64,000 bases of DNA from Streptosporangium sp. NBC_01495 (GCF_036250735.1 NZ_CP109430.1:5580001-5644000), one strand, 5' to 3'; counted from the stretch's first letter, positions 50,295 to 62,520 are shown. Notes: generated by a model not told the origin, from the sequence alone. Numbers and translations are program-made.

Positions 50295-51926
50295 GTGGCA
50301 CGGGGCAAGACGATCGCGATCACATCGGCAGCCGTCGTGCTGGTGGCGGGGGCCGCCGGGGGCGGCGCCTGGTGGTACCTGCACACCAGGGGAACCCCCC
50401 AGGAGACCGCTGAGCGGTTCGTCAGCGCCTGGCAGAGCGGCAACCTGGCGGGCATGCGCGCCGAGCTGGGAGCGCCGGACCCGGCGTTCGCCGCGGCGTA
50501 CGACAACATGCGCAAGGCCCTGGCGGTGGAGAGCACCGCGGTGCGGCTCGACGGGGTGCGCGAGACCGGCGACGGCACGGGACAGGCCTCCTACACCACC
50601 ACGCTGAGGCTCAAGGACGTCGGCGAGTGGAGTTACTCCGGCAGCGTCGACCTGGCGGTCGTCGACCGGCACTGGCGGGTCAAGTGGTCGCCCAGGGCCG
50701 TCCACCCCGACCTGACCGCGACCACCGCCTTCGCACTGAAGACGAAGTGGCCGGAACGGGCCGCGATCACCTCGGCGAACGGCGACCGCATCGACGGCGC
50801 CGACGTGGGCGGATCGGTGCAGCAGATCGTCGGCTATCTGGAGAAGGCCACGGCGAAGAGCGTCGCGAAGCTGGGCGTGCCCTACAAGGTGGGTGACGCG
50901 GTCGGCGCGAGCGGGCTGCAGCACACCTTCCAAGAGCGCCTGGCGGGCACCCCGGACACCGAGATCGAACTCGTCGGCGCGGACAAGAAGACGGTCAAGA
51001 CGCTCGGCACGGTCGAGGGCAAGACCGGTGAGGCCCTGGAGACCACCCTGGACATGCGGGTCCAGCGGGCCGCGGTCGAGGCCGTCCGCGACCTGAAGAA
51101 GACCGCCGCCCTGGTCGCGATCAGACCCTCTTCCGGCGAGATCCTCGCGGTGGTGAACAACCAGGGCGGCTTCAACCGGGCCCTGGACGGCAACTATCCT
51201 CCCGGCTCGACCTTCAAGGCGGTCACCGCCGTGGGACTGCTGGCCGAGGGGATGAGCCCCGGCGATCGGGTCACCTGCCCCAAGGACGTCACGGTGGGCG
51301 GCCTGCCGATCCGTAACTCCCACCACGCCGCCTACGGCTCGGTGTCGCTGTCCGACTCCTTCGCCTACTCCTGCAACACCACCTTCGCCCCGCTGACCAA
51401 GGAACGGCTGAGCTCCGACAAGCTGCTGAGCACCGCGGAGCTGTTCGGTTTCAACAAGCCGCTCAACATCGGCGTCGTGGCCGCCAAGGGCAGCTTCCCC
51501 AAGGCCGAGAGCGACGCGGAGCTGGCCGCGGAGTCGTTCGGCCAGGGCCGGATCACCGCCAGCCCGCTGATGATGGCCTCGGTCGCCGCCGCGCTGGCCG
51601 ACGGCACCTGGCGCCCGCCGACCCTGGTCCCCTCGATCAAGCAGGAGACGCAGCCGCAGGCCCTTCCCGAGGCCGTCATGTCGAACATGCACCGGATGAT
51701 GTCCGCGGTCGTCACCAAGGGCACCGCCAAGGACGCGGGCCTGCCCCAGGGCACCCGGGGCAAGACCGGGACCGCCGAGTACGGCGAGCAGGGCGACCTG
51801 AAGACGCACGCCTGGTTCATCGGCTTCCGCGGCGAGGTGGCCTTCGCGGTGATCGTCGAGGAGGGCTCGGGCGGTGGCGCGGTCGCCGCCCCGGTGGGCG
51901 CCGACTTCCTGCGCGCTCTCGGCTGA
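50295..51926 (+). CDS. Penicillin-binding protein (class B-like transpeptidase)
   Basis: A 543-residue cell-wall transpeptidase anchored by one N-terminal helix (about 7-25). Residues 35-140 look like an MecA_N/NTF2-type domain, then a dimerisation region, then the transpeptidase with SxxK in PPGSTFKAVT (about residue 305), SxN in AYSCNTT and KTG in RGKTGTAEYG (about 490). The MecA_N-type N-domain is common in actinobacterial PBPs. Target is peptidoglycan cross-linking outside the membrane. Confidence 0.93.
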   Translation: MARGKTIAITSAAVVLVAGAAGGGAWWYLHTRGTPQETAERFVSAWQSGNLAGMRAELGAPDPAFAAAYDNMRKALAVESTAVRLDGVRETGDGTGQASYTTTLRLKDVGEWSYSGSVDLAVVDRHWRVKWSPRAVHPDLTATTAFALKTKWPERAAITSANGDRIDGADVGGSVQQIVGYLEKATAKSVAKLGVPYKVGDAVGASGLQHTFQERLAGTPDTEIELVGADKKTVKTLGTVEGKTGEALETTLDMRVQRAAVEAVRDLKKTAALVAIRPSSGEILAVVNNQGGFNRALDGNYPPGSTFKAVTAVGLLAEGMSPGDRVTCPKDVTVGGLPIRNSHHAAYGSVSLSDSFAYSCNTTFAPLTKERLSSDKLLSTAELFGFNKPLNIGVVAAKGSFPKAESDAELAAESFGQGRITASPLMMASVAAALADGTWRPPTLVPSIKQETQPQALPEAVMSNMHRMMSAVVTKGTAKDAGLPQGTRGKTGTAEYGEQGDLKTHAWFIGFRGEVAFAVIVEEGSGGGAVAAPVGADFLRALG

Positions 51927-52183
51927 CAGCGACCCCCGGGCGGGCGGGGGTTTCTCCCGGGTGAATCCGCCGGTGGCGGGACCCTCCCGGGCCGGTCCGG
52001 GAAGTCCGCGCCCGCCACGGAGCGGTGGGCGGGATCCCCCGTGCGGCCGTGGTCCGTCCCTTCACCTCGGAGCCGGTTCCACCTCCGAGATATCGAAGCC
52101 GGTTTTACCTCCGAGGTATTTCCGCGCTCGCGGGGTCATGTGAAAGTCTTCACAAAGTATCCCCCTGCCGTTGGGACCGCCTC

Positions 52184-53014
52184 ATGACGATCCTGATCAC
52201 CTCATCACTCACATCACTCACATCACTCACATCGCCCGCGTCGCCTGGATCACCCGGGTTTCAGGCACCCGGCCTGGAGCTGTTCGACTTCCCCCCGCTG
52301 TGGGCGGGTGCGCCGTACTGGCTGACCAAACCGATCCTGATGGCCGTCCTGGCCGCGGCCCTGGTCTGCGGCGTCTGCTGGGCGGCGTTCGCCAACCCCA
52401 AGGTGGTGCCGCGCGGCCTGCAGAACGTGGTCGAGCTGGGCTACGTGTTCGTCCGCGACCAGGCGGCCCGCCCGTTTCTCGGCAAGGACGCCGACCGCTG
52501 GATGGGCCTGCTGCTCAGCGTCTTCTTCCTGGTCTGGATCTGGAACCTGATGGGCGTGGTCCCGCTCGTCCAGATCCCCGTCTCCTCGTTCCTGGCCTTC
52601 CCCGCGGTGATCGCCGTGAGCGTCTACGTCCTGAAAATCTATCTCGGCGTCACGCGGCACGGCGTCGCCGGGTACGTCCGCGGGCTGTTCCCACGCGGGC
52701 TGCCCCTCGGGGCATACGTGCTGGTCATCCCGCTGGAGCTGCTCTACACCCTCGTGACCTCACTGTTCGCGCACATGCTGCGGCTGGCCGCCAACATGTT
52801 CGCGGGCCATCTCATCCTGGCGTTCTTCAGCATGGTCGGCTTCTGGTTCCTGTTCGAGCATCCCACCCCGCTGGGCGTGCCGGTCGGGGTGGCCGGCGTG
52901 CTGATGGCGATCGCCATCACGGCCCTGGAGATGTTCGTCCAGTTCCTGCAGGCGTTCCTGTTCACGCTGCTGACCGCGATGTTCATCGGCACCGCGCTCA
53001 ATCCCGAGCACTGA
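52184..53014 (+). CDS. Orphan F-type ATP synthase subunit a (AtpB-like)
   Basis: A 276-residue membrane protein matching ATP synthase subunit a: LGYVFVRDQAARPFLGKDADRW early, WIWNLMGVVPL, and the key Arg helix in AHMLRLAANMFAGHLILAFF, followed by QFLQAFLFTLLTAMFI. The essential Arg is present. No other ATP synthase genes surround it, so it is a stand-alone paralogue. The N-terminus has a short SLT repeat (52206-52232) from a 9-base DNA repeat, absent from normal AtpB. A role in alternative ATPase assembly or proton leak is only a guess. Confidence 0.88.
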   Translation: MTILITSSLTSLTSLTSPASPGSPGFQAPGLELFDFPPLWAGAPYWLTKPILMAVLAAALVCGVCWAAFANPKVVPRGLQNVVELGYVFVRDQAARPFLGKDADRWMGLLLSVFFLVWIWNLMGVVPLVQIPVSSFLAFPAVIAVSVYVLKIYLGVTRHGVAGYVRGLFPRGLPLGAYVLVIPLELLYTLVTSLFAHMLRLAANMFAGHLILAFFSMVGFWFLFEHPTPLGVPVGVAGVLMAIAITALEMFVQFLQAFLFTLLTAMFIGTALNPEH

Positions 53015-53087
53015 CCGGCCCGCCGTCGCCCCGTACAGCCGGGGCGACCGGCACCCGCACCGAGCCACCCGCCCCCGGCGGTCGCGA

Positions 53088-53375
53088 TCACAACGGGAGC
53101 GCCGCGACCGCCTCGTGCCGCAGGACCATGATGAGAAGCGTGGCGATCAACGTCGCGATCAGCAACCAGCTGAACATGATGATGACCGTCGAGCGGCGAA
53201 GACGCCTGGAGGACCGCCCCCGCCCCTTCTTGGTGCCACGCCTGCGGCCGCCGCCCTCTTTGCGCTGGACGCGCTCGTTGAACGACTCCAGCCGCGCGGC
53301 GAGCCGTGGATCCTCATCGATGAGGTGGCGCTCGATCTGCAGCAGCATGCGCTCCTCGTCTTGTGACCAGGCCAT
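53088..53375 (-). CDS. DUF3040 membrane protein
   Basis: A 95-residue protein typical of actinobacteria. It starts WSQDEERMLLQIERHLIDEDPRLAARLESF (DUF3040), has a highly basic middle and one membrane segment near the end (about 66-84). Function unknown. It is convergent with the AtpB-like gene. Confidence 0.9.
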   Translation of the reverse strand: MAWSQDEERMLLQIERHLIDEDPRLAARLESFNERVQRKEGGGRRRGTKKGRGRSSRRLRRSTVIIMFSWLLIATLIATLLIMVLRHEAVAALPL

Positions 53376-53706
53376 GCATCACCTCCCCGGAACGCAAGCC
53401 GTGTGCGGACGTTCTGCCCAATCGTGAAGATCATTATCCTTTCATAGGGCTTCGATTTACCTCTTCTTTTCACGGGCGCAATCCGAGCACGCGATCATGC
53501 CCTCGCACGGAGCCACTACGGCACCGGCCGGAGTGTCGGGCGATTCCCAGCCTTCTCCGCGATCTCGACATTCCACCGCCCCCGACCTTCCCCGTCATGC
53601 CGCCCGGCAGGTCGGAACCACTTTCCGCACTGGCGCTCCCACGTCCGGCGGCAATGAGACGTCAAGCCTTTTTGACGTCAGGGAGGCTTGACGAAATGCT
53701 TGGGGC
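53376..53706. promoter_or_regulatory. Spacer with a nested palindrome before the HTH protein gene
   Basis: No gene over 330 bases. At 53661-53692 GTCAAGCCT pairs with AGGCTTGAC around a centre holding TGACGTCA; a further GACGTC lies at 53659-53664. It is 15 bases before the ATG at 53707 and is a likely operator, perhaps for the encoded HTH protein. Confidence 0.6.
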
Positions 53707-54162
53707 ATGTTCACACCAGACAGCCTCGAAGGTGACTTCACGCTCCTGACCGCCGCCGCCCGCTACGACGAGCTCCGCGTGCGCGACGCCCTGGCTCCGG
53801 CGGCGGGTGACGCCACCGGCGGAGAGCACCCCGACGACCCCAACGATCCCGCCGATCCAGAGACGCCGCCCCTCACCCGCGACGAGGTGCTGGAGCTCCT
53901 CGCGCTCGGGGAGGTGGTCGCCCGCAAGGCGGGCTACGGGCGCCAGCTCGCCGTACGCTCCGCGCGGGCCGTGGGCGCGTCGTGGTCGCAGATCGGCGCG
54001 GCCCTGGGCACGAGCAAGCAGGCCGCGTGGGAGGCGCACGGCCGGTGGATCGACGACCAGGCCGAGCAGCACCGGCGCAGCGGTTATGAGGGGATGAGCG
54101 CGCGCGACGCGGCGGCCGCGCGAGCCCTCGCCGGAGCCCCCGACGGCGAGGGCGGGGCGTGA
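53707..54162 (+). CDS. Small HTH-containing protein
   Basis: A 151-residue protein. Residues 60-120 have a helix-turn-helix pattern (VRSARAVGASWSQIGAALGTSKQAAWEAHGRWID) like the sigma-70-region-4-type DNA-binding modules common in small actinobacterial proteins; residues 35-55 are acidic and Pro-rich. Palindromes just upstream suggest autoregulation. A repeat tract follows its stop directly. Confidence 0.75.
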   Translation: MFTPDSLEGDFTLLTAAARYDELRVRDALAPAAGDATGGEHPDDPNDPADPETPPLTRDEVLELLALGEVVARKAGYGRQLAVRSARAVGASWSQIGAALGTSKQAAWEAHGRWIDDQAEQHRRSGYEGMSARDAAAARALAGAPDGEGGA

Positions 54163-54371
54163 GCGAAAGCTCCGGACGGCGAGAGCGACCCATGGGCGAA
54201 AACCCCAGACCGCGAGAGCGGCGCATAGGCGAAAGCTCCAGACTGCGAGGACGACCCATGAGCGAGAGCCCCGGACCGCGAGAGCGACCCATGAGCAAAA
54301 GCCCCGGACCACGAGGACGACCCATGAGCGAAAACCCCGGACCGATCCGCCGTCCGTCCTCACGAGCGTGA
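54159..54371 (+). repeat. Six 33-bp tandem repeats encoding an Arg-rich 11-residue repeat
   Basis: Units of 33 bases (from 54162) containing GGCGAGAGCGACCCATG-like sequence repeat about six times. A GTG at 54159 overlapping the previous stop would make a 70-residue Arg/Pro-rich product of 11-residue units. Whether it is translated is unknown; it resembles GAGCGA-rich tails elsewhere in the window. Confidence 0.75.
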
Positions 54372-54382
54372 CGGGCTTCGCA

Positions 54383-54440
54383 CCGGTGACGTCACCCGCC
54401 CCGTACGGCGGCTCGCCGTACGGGGCGGGGACGTCACCGG
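54383..54440. terminator. Long bidirectional terminator
   Basis: Arms at 54383-54410 and 54414-54440 pair over 27 bp with one bulged base and a 3-base loop; the inner part is CCCCGTACGGCG. It separates the convergent HTH/repeat region and the tuf-like gene. Confidence 0.85.
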
Positions 54441-54472
54441 CACGGCCCGCACCGGATCGCGCGGAGCCCGCC

Positions 54473-55645
54473 TCAGCCGAGCGGGGCCGTCACCGTGCCC
54501 GCGCCGACCGTCCTGCCGCCCTCACGGATCGCGAAGCCGAGACCGGCCTCCAGCGCCACCGGCCTGCCGAGCTCGACGGTCACCTCGACCGTCTCGCCGG
54601 GCAGCGCGAGGCCGGTGCCGCCCAGGTCCATCCGGCCCGGCACGTCGGTCGTCCGCAGGTAGAACTGCGGGCGGTAACCCGTCGCGACGGCACCGCTCCG
54701 CCCGCCCTCCCGCCCGGTCAGGAGGTAGACGCGGGCGGTGAAGGAGCGGTGGGCGGTCTGGGTGCCGGGGGCGGCCAGCACCTGGCCGCGTCGTACCTGC
54801 TCGCGCCGGATCCCGCGCAGCAGCAGCGCCGCGTTGTCACCGGCCTCGCCCCGCTCCATGGTCTTGCCGAAGGTCTCGACCCCGGTGACGACGGCGGTGA
54901 AGCCCTCGCCGAGCCCGACGGCCTGGACGGTGTCACCGACCTTGACCGTGCCGCGCTCGATCGCCCCGGTGACGACCGTGCCCCGCCCGGTGACGGTGAG
55001 CACGTTCTCCACCGGGAGCAGGAACGGGGCACCGGTGTAGCGGACCGGCACCGGGACGTGGTCGTCGACCGCCTGGAGCAGCGCCTCGACCGACGCCACC
55101 CACTCCGGGTCGCCCTCCAGTGCCCGCAGCCCGGAGACCCTGACGACGGGCACGTCCAGGTAGCCGTGCTCGGCGAGCAGGTCCCGCAGTTCCAGCTCGA
55201 CGAGGTCGGCCAGCTCCGGGTCGGCCCCGTCGGACTTGTTGAGCGCGACCACGACGTGCTCGACGCCCACCCGCCGCGCGAGCAGCACGTGCTCGCGGGT
55301 CTGCGGCATGATCCCGTCCAGCGCGGACACCACCAGGATCGCCCCGTCGAGCTGCGCCGCCCCCGTGATCATGTTCTTCACGTAGTCGGCGTGGCCGGGC
55401 ATGTCCACGTGCGCGTAGTGCCGCGTGGCCGTCTCGTACTCGACGTGGGAGATGTTGATGGTGATGCCCCGCGTCGCCTCCTCGGGGGCCCGGTCGATCC
55501 GGTCGAACGGCACGTACCTCGCGCCGCCCCGGTCGCTGAGCACCTTGGTGATGGCCGCGGTGAGCGTGGTCTTGCCGTGGTCGACGTGTCCCATCGTGCC
55601 GATGTTGAGGTGCGGCTTGTTCCGCACGTAGGCCTGCTTGGCCAT
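54473..55645 (-). CDS. Divergent elongation factor Tu (Tuf3-like paralogue)
   Basis: A 390-residue EF-Tu with all three domains. GTPase motifs: [35 protein letters not shown] (canonical DCPGH), NKSDGAD (canonical NKCD/NKVD) and SGL in place of SAL. Domain 2 has [13 protein letters not shown] where most EF-Tu have GRIERG. It is alone, without fusA or ribosomal genes, so it is not the main tuf. Streptomyces carry a similar divergent tuf3; stress use or resistance to EF-Tu-targeting antibiotics is possible but unproven here. Confidence 0.92.
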   Translation of the reverse strand: MAKQAYVRNKPHLNIGTMGHVDHGKTTLTAAITKVLSDRGGARYVPFDRIDRAPEEATRGITINISHVEYETATRHYAHVDMPGHADYVKNMITGAAQLDGAILVVSALDGIMPQTREHVLLARRVGVEHVVVALNKSDGADPELADLVELELRDLLAEHGYLDVPVVRVSGLRALEGDPEWVASVEALLQAVDDHVPVPVRYTGAPFLLPVENVLTVTGRGTVVTGAIERGTVKVGDTVQAVGLGEGFTAVVTGVETFGKTMERGEAGDNAALLLRGIRREQVRRGQVLAAPGTQTAHRSFTARVYLLTGREGGRSGAVATGYRPQFYLRTTDVPGRMDLGGTGLALPGETVEVTVELGRPVALEAGLGFAIREGGRTVGAGTVTAPLG

Positions 55646-56239
55646 GACTGTTCTTTCCCTCGATGCTCGCCTGTGGCGGCGACCCGTGCTCGGCCGACCC
55701 CTCCCCGCCGGGTCACCCGGGACTCACGGGAAGGGGTCAGCGCTCCGCGCCGTCGAGCCGCGGTGCGGCGGACATCGGGGCACGCCCCGGCGCGCCCGCG
55801 GTGGCGGGCGTCGCGAGGGTGGCGTGCCGGAACATGCGTTCATGGTCGGGTACGGCCGGACGGAACCGCAACCGAATTTCCGGCCCGCCCTGGATCGCCC
55901 CCCGTATCGTCCCTGCCCGCCCCTCATTCGCGTCCGTCTCGCCCGTCTCGCCCGAGCACGATCCGACTCGCCCGGCCCGGCACAGCCCACCCGAACCTGC
56001 GCCGGCCCGCCAAGCCTCGCGCAACCCACTCAAGCCCGGTACGCCCCGGCCGGGACCGCCAATCGGGGAGCACAGGACTTCGACGTGCCGACCGACACCC
56101 GCCGGACCCGCCGCGCCACTCCGTCACACTCCGCGTCCAATCGACCACGCATCGTGGATGATTGATGTCCGCAAAGGGTATTAAACCTCTTTGAATGCCT
56201 AATCAACGGCATCGTCCATCAAGCACAACGGGGGAAACG
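55646..56239. other. Gene-free region upstream of tuf-like and small Lys-rich genes
   Basis: About 590 bases with no supported gene. Near the right end an AT-rich dyad (CAAAG/CTTTG around GGTATTAAACC, 56172-56193) probably belongs to the promoter of the gene at 56240. The tuf-like gene promoter should lie near 55660-55720; none is clear. Confidence 0.45.
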
Positions 56240-56434
56240 ATGACGGACTCCAAGGACGCCAAGGATTCCAAGAACAAGGCCGCGAAGGGCTCGGGGAAGA
56301 GCAAGAAGGCCGCGATCAAGGCGACACGCTCGGCGAAGGAAGCGAAGAGGCAGGCCGGGCAGCCCGAGGTCAGGGTGCCGGAGACGGGGTCCGCCCACCT
56401 GGGCGGGCGGGACGGCCAGCCGCCGAGGGCGTGA
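56240..56434 (+). CDS. Small lysine/alanine-rich protein
   Basis: A 64-residue protein from ATG 56240, with GGGGGAAACG upstream. Residues 3-45 are dense in Lys, Ala and Ser (DAKDSKNKAAKGSGKSKKA), like histone-tail or nucleoid-type proteins, then a Gly/Pro-rich end. No known family. An 18-bp hairpin follows immediately. Confidence 0.65.
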   Translation: MTDSKDAKDSKNKAAKGSGKSKKAAIKATRSAKEAKRQAGQPEVRVPETGSAHLGGRDGQPPRA

Positions 56435-56437
56435 AAT

Positions 56438-56479
56438 CATGATCGGGTGACCGGGGTGAAACCCGGTCACCCGATCATG
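56438..56479 (+). terminator. Perfect 18-bp hairpin abutting the tricorn ribosome site
   Basis: CATGATCGGGTGACCGGG (56438-56455) pairs with its exact complement at 56462-56479 around a 6-base loop. The last paired G is the first base of GGAG, the ribosome site of the tricorn gene. It may terminate the small-protein transcript or modulate tricorn translation. Confidence 0.8.
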
Positions 56480-56489
56480 GAGTGACACG

Positions 56490-59798
<3,309 letters not shown>

Positions 59799-60010
59799 CA
59801 TGGGGCGCACCGGCGCTTCAGGTGACCGGGGCGATGGCCCGCGATCACGGCGAGGATCCGGGTGAGCGTGTCCGGGTGAGCGGTCCGGCCAGTGTCGGCC
59901 GGCCGGAGGGTGGATTCCCGCGGGAGCAGGGCGAGACCGATTACGAGCAGCTTGATCGGTCACCATGCCGGGCTTCGTCTTTCAACCTGACAGATACACG
60001 AAAAATTCGA

Positions 60011-60877
60011 TCACAAAGATTTCAAGACGTTCCTTACTTCTTTCACCACGACATCGGGCGCCTCCATGGGAACCATGTGCCCACTTCCTTCAGCCCATAC
60101 GTGTCTACCCTGGGGAAGTGATCGCGCCAGCCGCTGGTGACTTGCCGAGGTTTCCGCCCACATGCCACTGGAACGCCCTCGCCCGGTGATGCCGGAGATA
60201 AGAGTGACCGGCACGTCCGGCAGAGAATTCTTATCTCCGGCCGAACGCAGGGACCGAAAGCTCTCCGCCAGGTGCCGCGTTTCCGACCGATGGGCGCGAA
60301 GGGCGGCGGCGGAGAACTCTTCCGCCCGAATTTCCTTGATCATATCCACCGGAAAATCTTTGTACAGGCTGCGCGTGGTCAGCATGCCCAATATTCCGAG
60401 TTTGGCCATGGGAACGGTGAAGAGCGTATGAGACAGGGCTCCGAGCTTGTCAAAGGCCTGGGTGTAATAGAAGTCGCAGTCTTCGGCTGCCTGGTCCACC
60501 AGGACAAGCCCCGCCACAAGCTCGGGACGGCGGTACGCGAAGGAGCGGCAGATCGGCCCTCCCAGGCTGTGCCCGACAAGGACACAGCGTTTCGCGTCGA
60601 CGGAGTCGACAAGGTCTTCCAGATCATCGACGATCCGGCCCAGCTTGCGGGGAGCGGCGTCCGGCTCACTGCGCCCGAAACCCGCACGATCGTACGCAAG
60701 GGTTCCGGTCTCCGATGCCAGCTTTCCCTGGACCAGACCCCATGTCGTCCGGGAGCCGTTCCCGCCCGCCTCGAATATGACAAGAGGACGACCGCTTCCC
60801 GCGGTGACGTAATGCAGCCTCCGCATGTCGCGAGTGATCGCGTATCCAGACTCACCGAAGGCGCTGCCGTCGATCAC
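60011..60877 (-). CDS. Alpha/beta hydrolase
   Basis: A 288-residue hydrolase with VIFEAGGNGSRTTWG (oxyanion), nucleophile Ser in VLVGHSLGGPICRSFA, and a C-terminal His in AEGSGHMVPMEAPD. A lid region of about 70 residues lies between. Likely an esterase or lipase-type enzyme; substrate unknown. GC content and codon use are lower than in the neighbours, and the region on its upstream side is mobile-element debris, so it may be acquired. Confidence 0.88.
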   Translation of the reverse strand: MIDGSAFGESGYAITRDMRRLHYVTAGSGRPLVIFEAGGNGSRTTWGLVQGKLASETGTLAYDRAGFGRSEPDAAPRKLGRIVDDLEDLVDSVDAKRCVLVGHSLGGPICRSFAYRRPELVAGLVLVDQAAEDCDFYYTQAFDKLGALSHTLFTVPMAKLGILGMLTTRSLYKDFPVDMIKEIRAEEFSAAALRAHRSETRHLAESFRSLRSAGDKNSLPDVPVTLISGITGRGRSSGMWAETSASHQRLARSLPQGRHVWAEGSGHMVPMEAPDVVVKEVRNVLKSL

Positions 60878-60930
60878 GGCCGACTCCCTTAACCTATGTC
60901 AAGATGGTTCTGCATCGTCTGGCGAGGCGA

Positions 60931-61347
60931 TCACTCCCGGCACTCCGACCATACCCGGTTCATGTTCGGTGAACGGTCGCCGTCCGGCACTTCCGCGTGG
61001 CAGGCGGAAGGCGCACCGCCGGCGGTTCCTGGCCGCAGGGCAGGTCGCGATGCCGGGTCGTGCGCCGTTGGCGCACGACCCGGGCGGAGATGACCTCGCA
61101 GTCCCGGCAGGCCCCAGTCTTCCGGGCGTTCGATATGCACCAGCCGCCCCGGTTGTCCGCCGTCATCGGCGACACGCTCGATCCTCACCAGCGCTGTTTC
61201 CGACATGCCGAACAAGATCGAAGTACTGTCATTCACGGCTTGTGACCCCCGTCACCAACCGTCTCTGATCAACAGCCGGTGTCGTGGGACCACGGGCTCT
61301 CGCCCGCCAGGCCACGCCCGGGCATTTCCCCTCAAGCTCGAAGAGCC
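60931..61347 (-). pseudogene. ISL3-family element remnant with broken transposase N-terminus
   Basis: At 61347 GGCTCTTC begins an ISL3-type terminal repeat (read on the minus strand to 61302). About 110 bases further in, a frame starting at 61236 encodes an ISL3 N-terminus (ILFGMSETALVRIERV), then shifts frame near 61120 into ACRDCEVISARVV and RHRDLPCGQEPP, the zinc-binding and conserved part of ISL3 transposases. The catalytic domain is gone. Confidence 0.75.
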
Positions 61348-61591
61348 GCTTTAAGCTGAAGAAGCTGATTTGAACCGGCAGAGGGCGATGGATGTCAGCC
61401 GGCCAAAGACGGGAAGAGGCCGGCAATCCACCTCAAGGAATGTCCATATTTTTCACCTCACATGAATAAGCCTAACAAGAGCCGGCGGACCTGTCAGCCC
61501 TCATCGGGTTCGACGAAATTCCCCCTGTACCCCAACATGGCCCAAGTCACAGGATGTCCGTTTTGAAAGGCAGAGATCCCATGCTGGATTA

Positions 61592-61638
61592 CGTTCGCGT
61601 GTGCAAGTGCCGATTCTCGGCACTTGCACACGCGAACG
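61592..61638. other. Perfect 22-bp inverted repeat with 3-base loop
   Basis: CGTTCGCGTGTGCAAGTGCC begins the left arm (61592-61613); the right arm (61617-61638) is its exact complement. No gene or T-run adjoins it. It may be a cruciform, a terminator or the core of a small mobile repeat. No gene is supported in 61348-61804. Confidence 0.8.
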
Positions 61639-61804
61639 CCGCGATGATTCTTCGTCAGGCGCACACGTGAGCCGTGCCGGCTTCGAAGTGATTCTCCACC
61701 TCGGCATCGACGGAGTCGTTCTGACCGACTACAGCGAGTCGTGGAATCGGAGGAGCGGCAGGTGTCGTCATCTTTTCGCTCCAGCTCTGGACCGCGCCGC
61801 CCTT

Positions 61805-61851
61805 GCCCGCCAGGCCACGCCCGGGCACTTCCCCCTCAAGATCGAAGAGCC
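61805..61851 (-). repeat. Second ISL3-type terminal repeat, same orientation
   Basis: These 47 bases match 61302-61347 with only a few differences, including GGCTCTTCGATCTTGAGG at the outer end, then the sequences diverge. It is the end of a second, otherwise lost ISL3-type element. Confidence 0.7.
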
Positions 61852-61911
61852 GGCATACCTGCCTCTCGCGAGAAAACCAGCTAAACGCTTCTGATGTAGA
61901 GCGACCTTCCG

Positions 61912-62282
61912 GTGTCAGCAGCGGCGTTGCAGATCGCTGCCAGCCTGTTGTCCGTCGGTGTCTTGCTGGTGGCGACTCCGGCGGCAACCGCCGCCCCTGT
62001 CATTACTTCGAGGGACTTCGAGGGACTTCGAGGGCCGGAACCGAGGTGCAGATCAAGGCCGGAGCGCCGTGCATCGTCACCGGTTACTCACTCCATGCAG
62101 CGGAGGAAATGCTCAAGGACTCGATCACCGGTGACCAGGTCGAGGACATTGTTTATATCACCTGCAGCCGAGCGGTAAAGCAGTCGAACGGAAACTGGAA
62201 GTACACGAAGGGCAAGACAATCGTGATCCGCAACAATAACAGATACGTCGTGACTGCCTGGCGACGCAGCCAGTCTCCTTAA
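61912..62282 (+). pseudogene. Secreted DUF4258-like protein, frameshifted at a 10-bp repeat
   Basis: From GTG 61912 the frame encodes a signal peptide (VGVLLVATPAATAA) and then enters three copies of ACTTCGAGGG (62005-62034). After the repeat the conserved part continues in another frame: TEVQIKAGAPC, then YSLHAAEEMLKDSITGDQVEDIV, VYITCSRAVK and TIVIRNNNRYVVTAWRR, ending at 62282. The pattern resembles DUF4258, a small domain related to RelE/BrnT-type toxins. One or four repeat copies would put both parts in frame; three do not. Start codon and family assignment are tentative. Confidence 0.7.
62005..62034. repeat. Three tandem copies of a 10-bp unit
   Basis: ACTTCGAGGG is repeated exactly three times inside the secreted-protein gene. 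Because 10 is not a multiple of 3, gain or loss of copies changes frame. Confidence 0.95.
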
Positions 62283-62520
62283 ATGGTTAGATGGGGCCGA
62301 GGCAGCCGTGAGGTCACGGGCCCTGGCTCCAGGCGATGCCGTACCCGCAACCCCGCCGGATGCCTTTCGTCACCTGGCCGGGCAAAAAATCGGTTGCCCT
62401 CGCGGGTGGCCGTCTGCTGGACTTCTGGCGACGGCCGATCGATCAAGGAGAAGGAAATGCGCGAAGCGTCCATGTTTTCCCAGAAAGGAAATTCCACCTA
62501 TCTAGAGGACATGACGCTTA

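Noticed and set aside
61601-61894. 97-codon frame across the hairpin and ISL3 end
   Set aside because: It is built from inverted-repeat and transposon-end sequence and resembles no protein.
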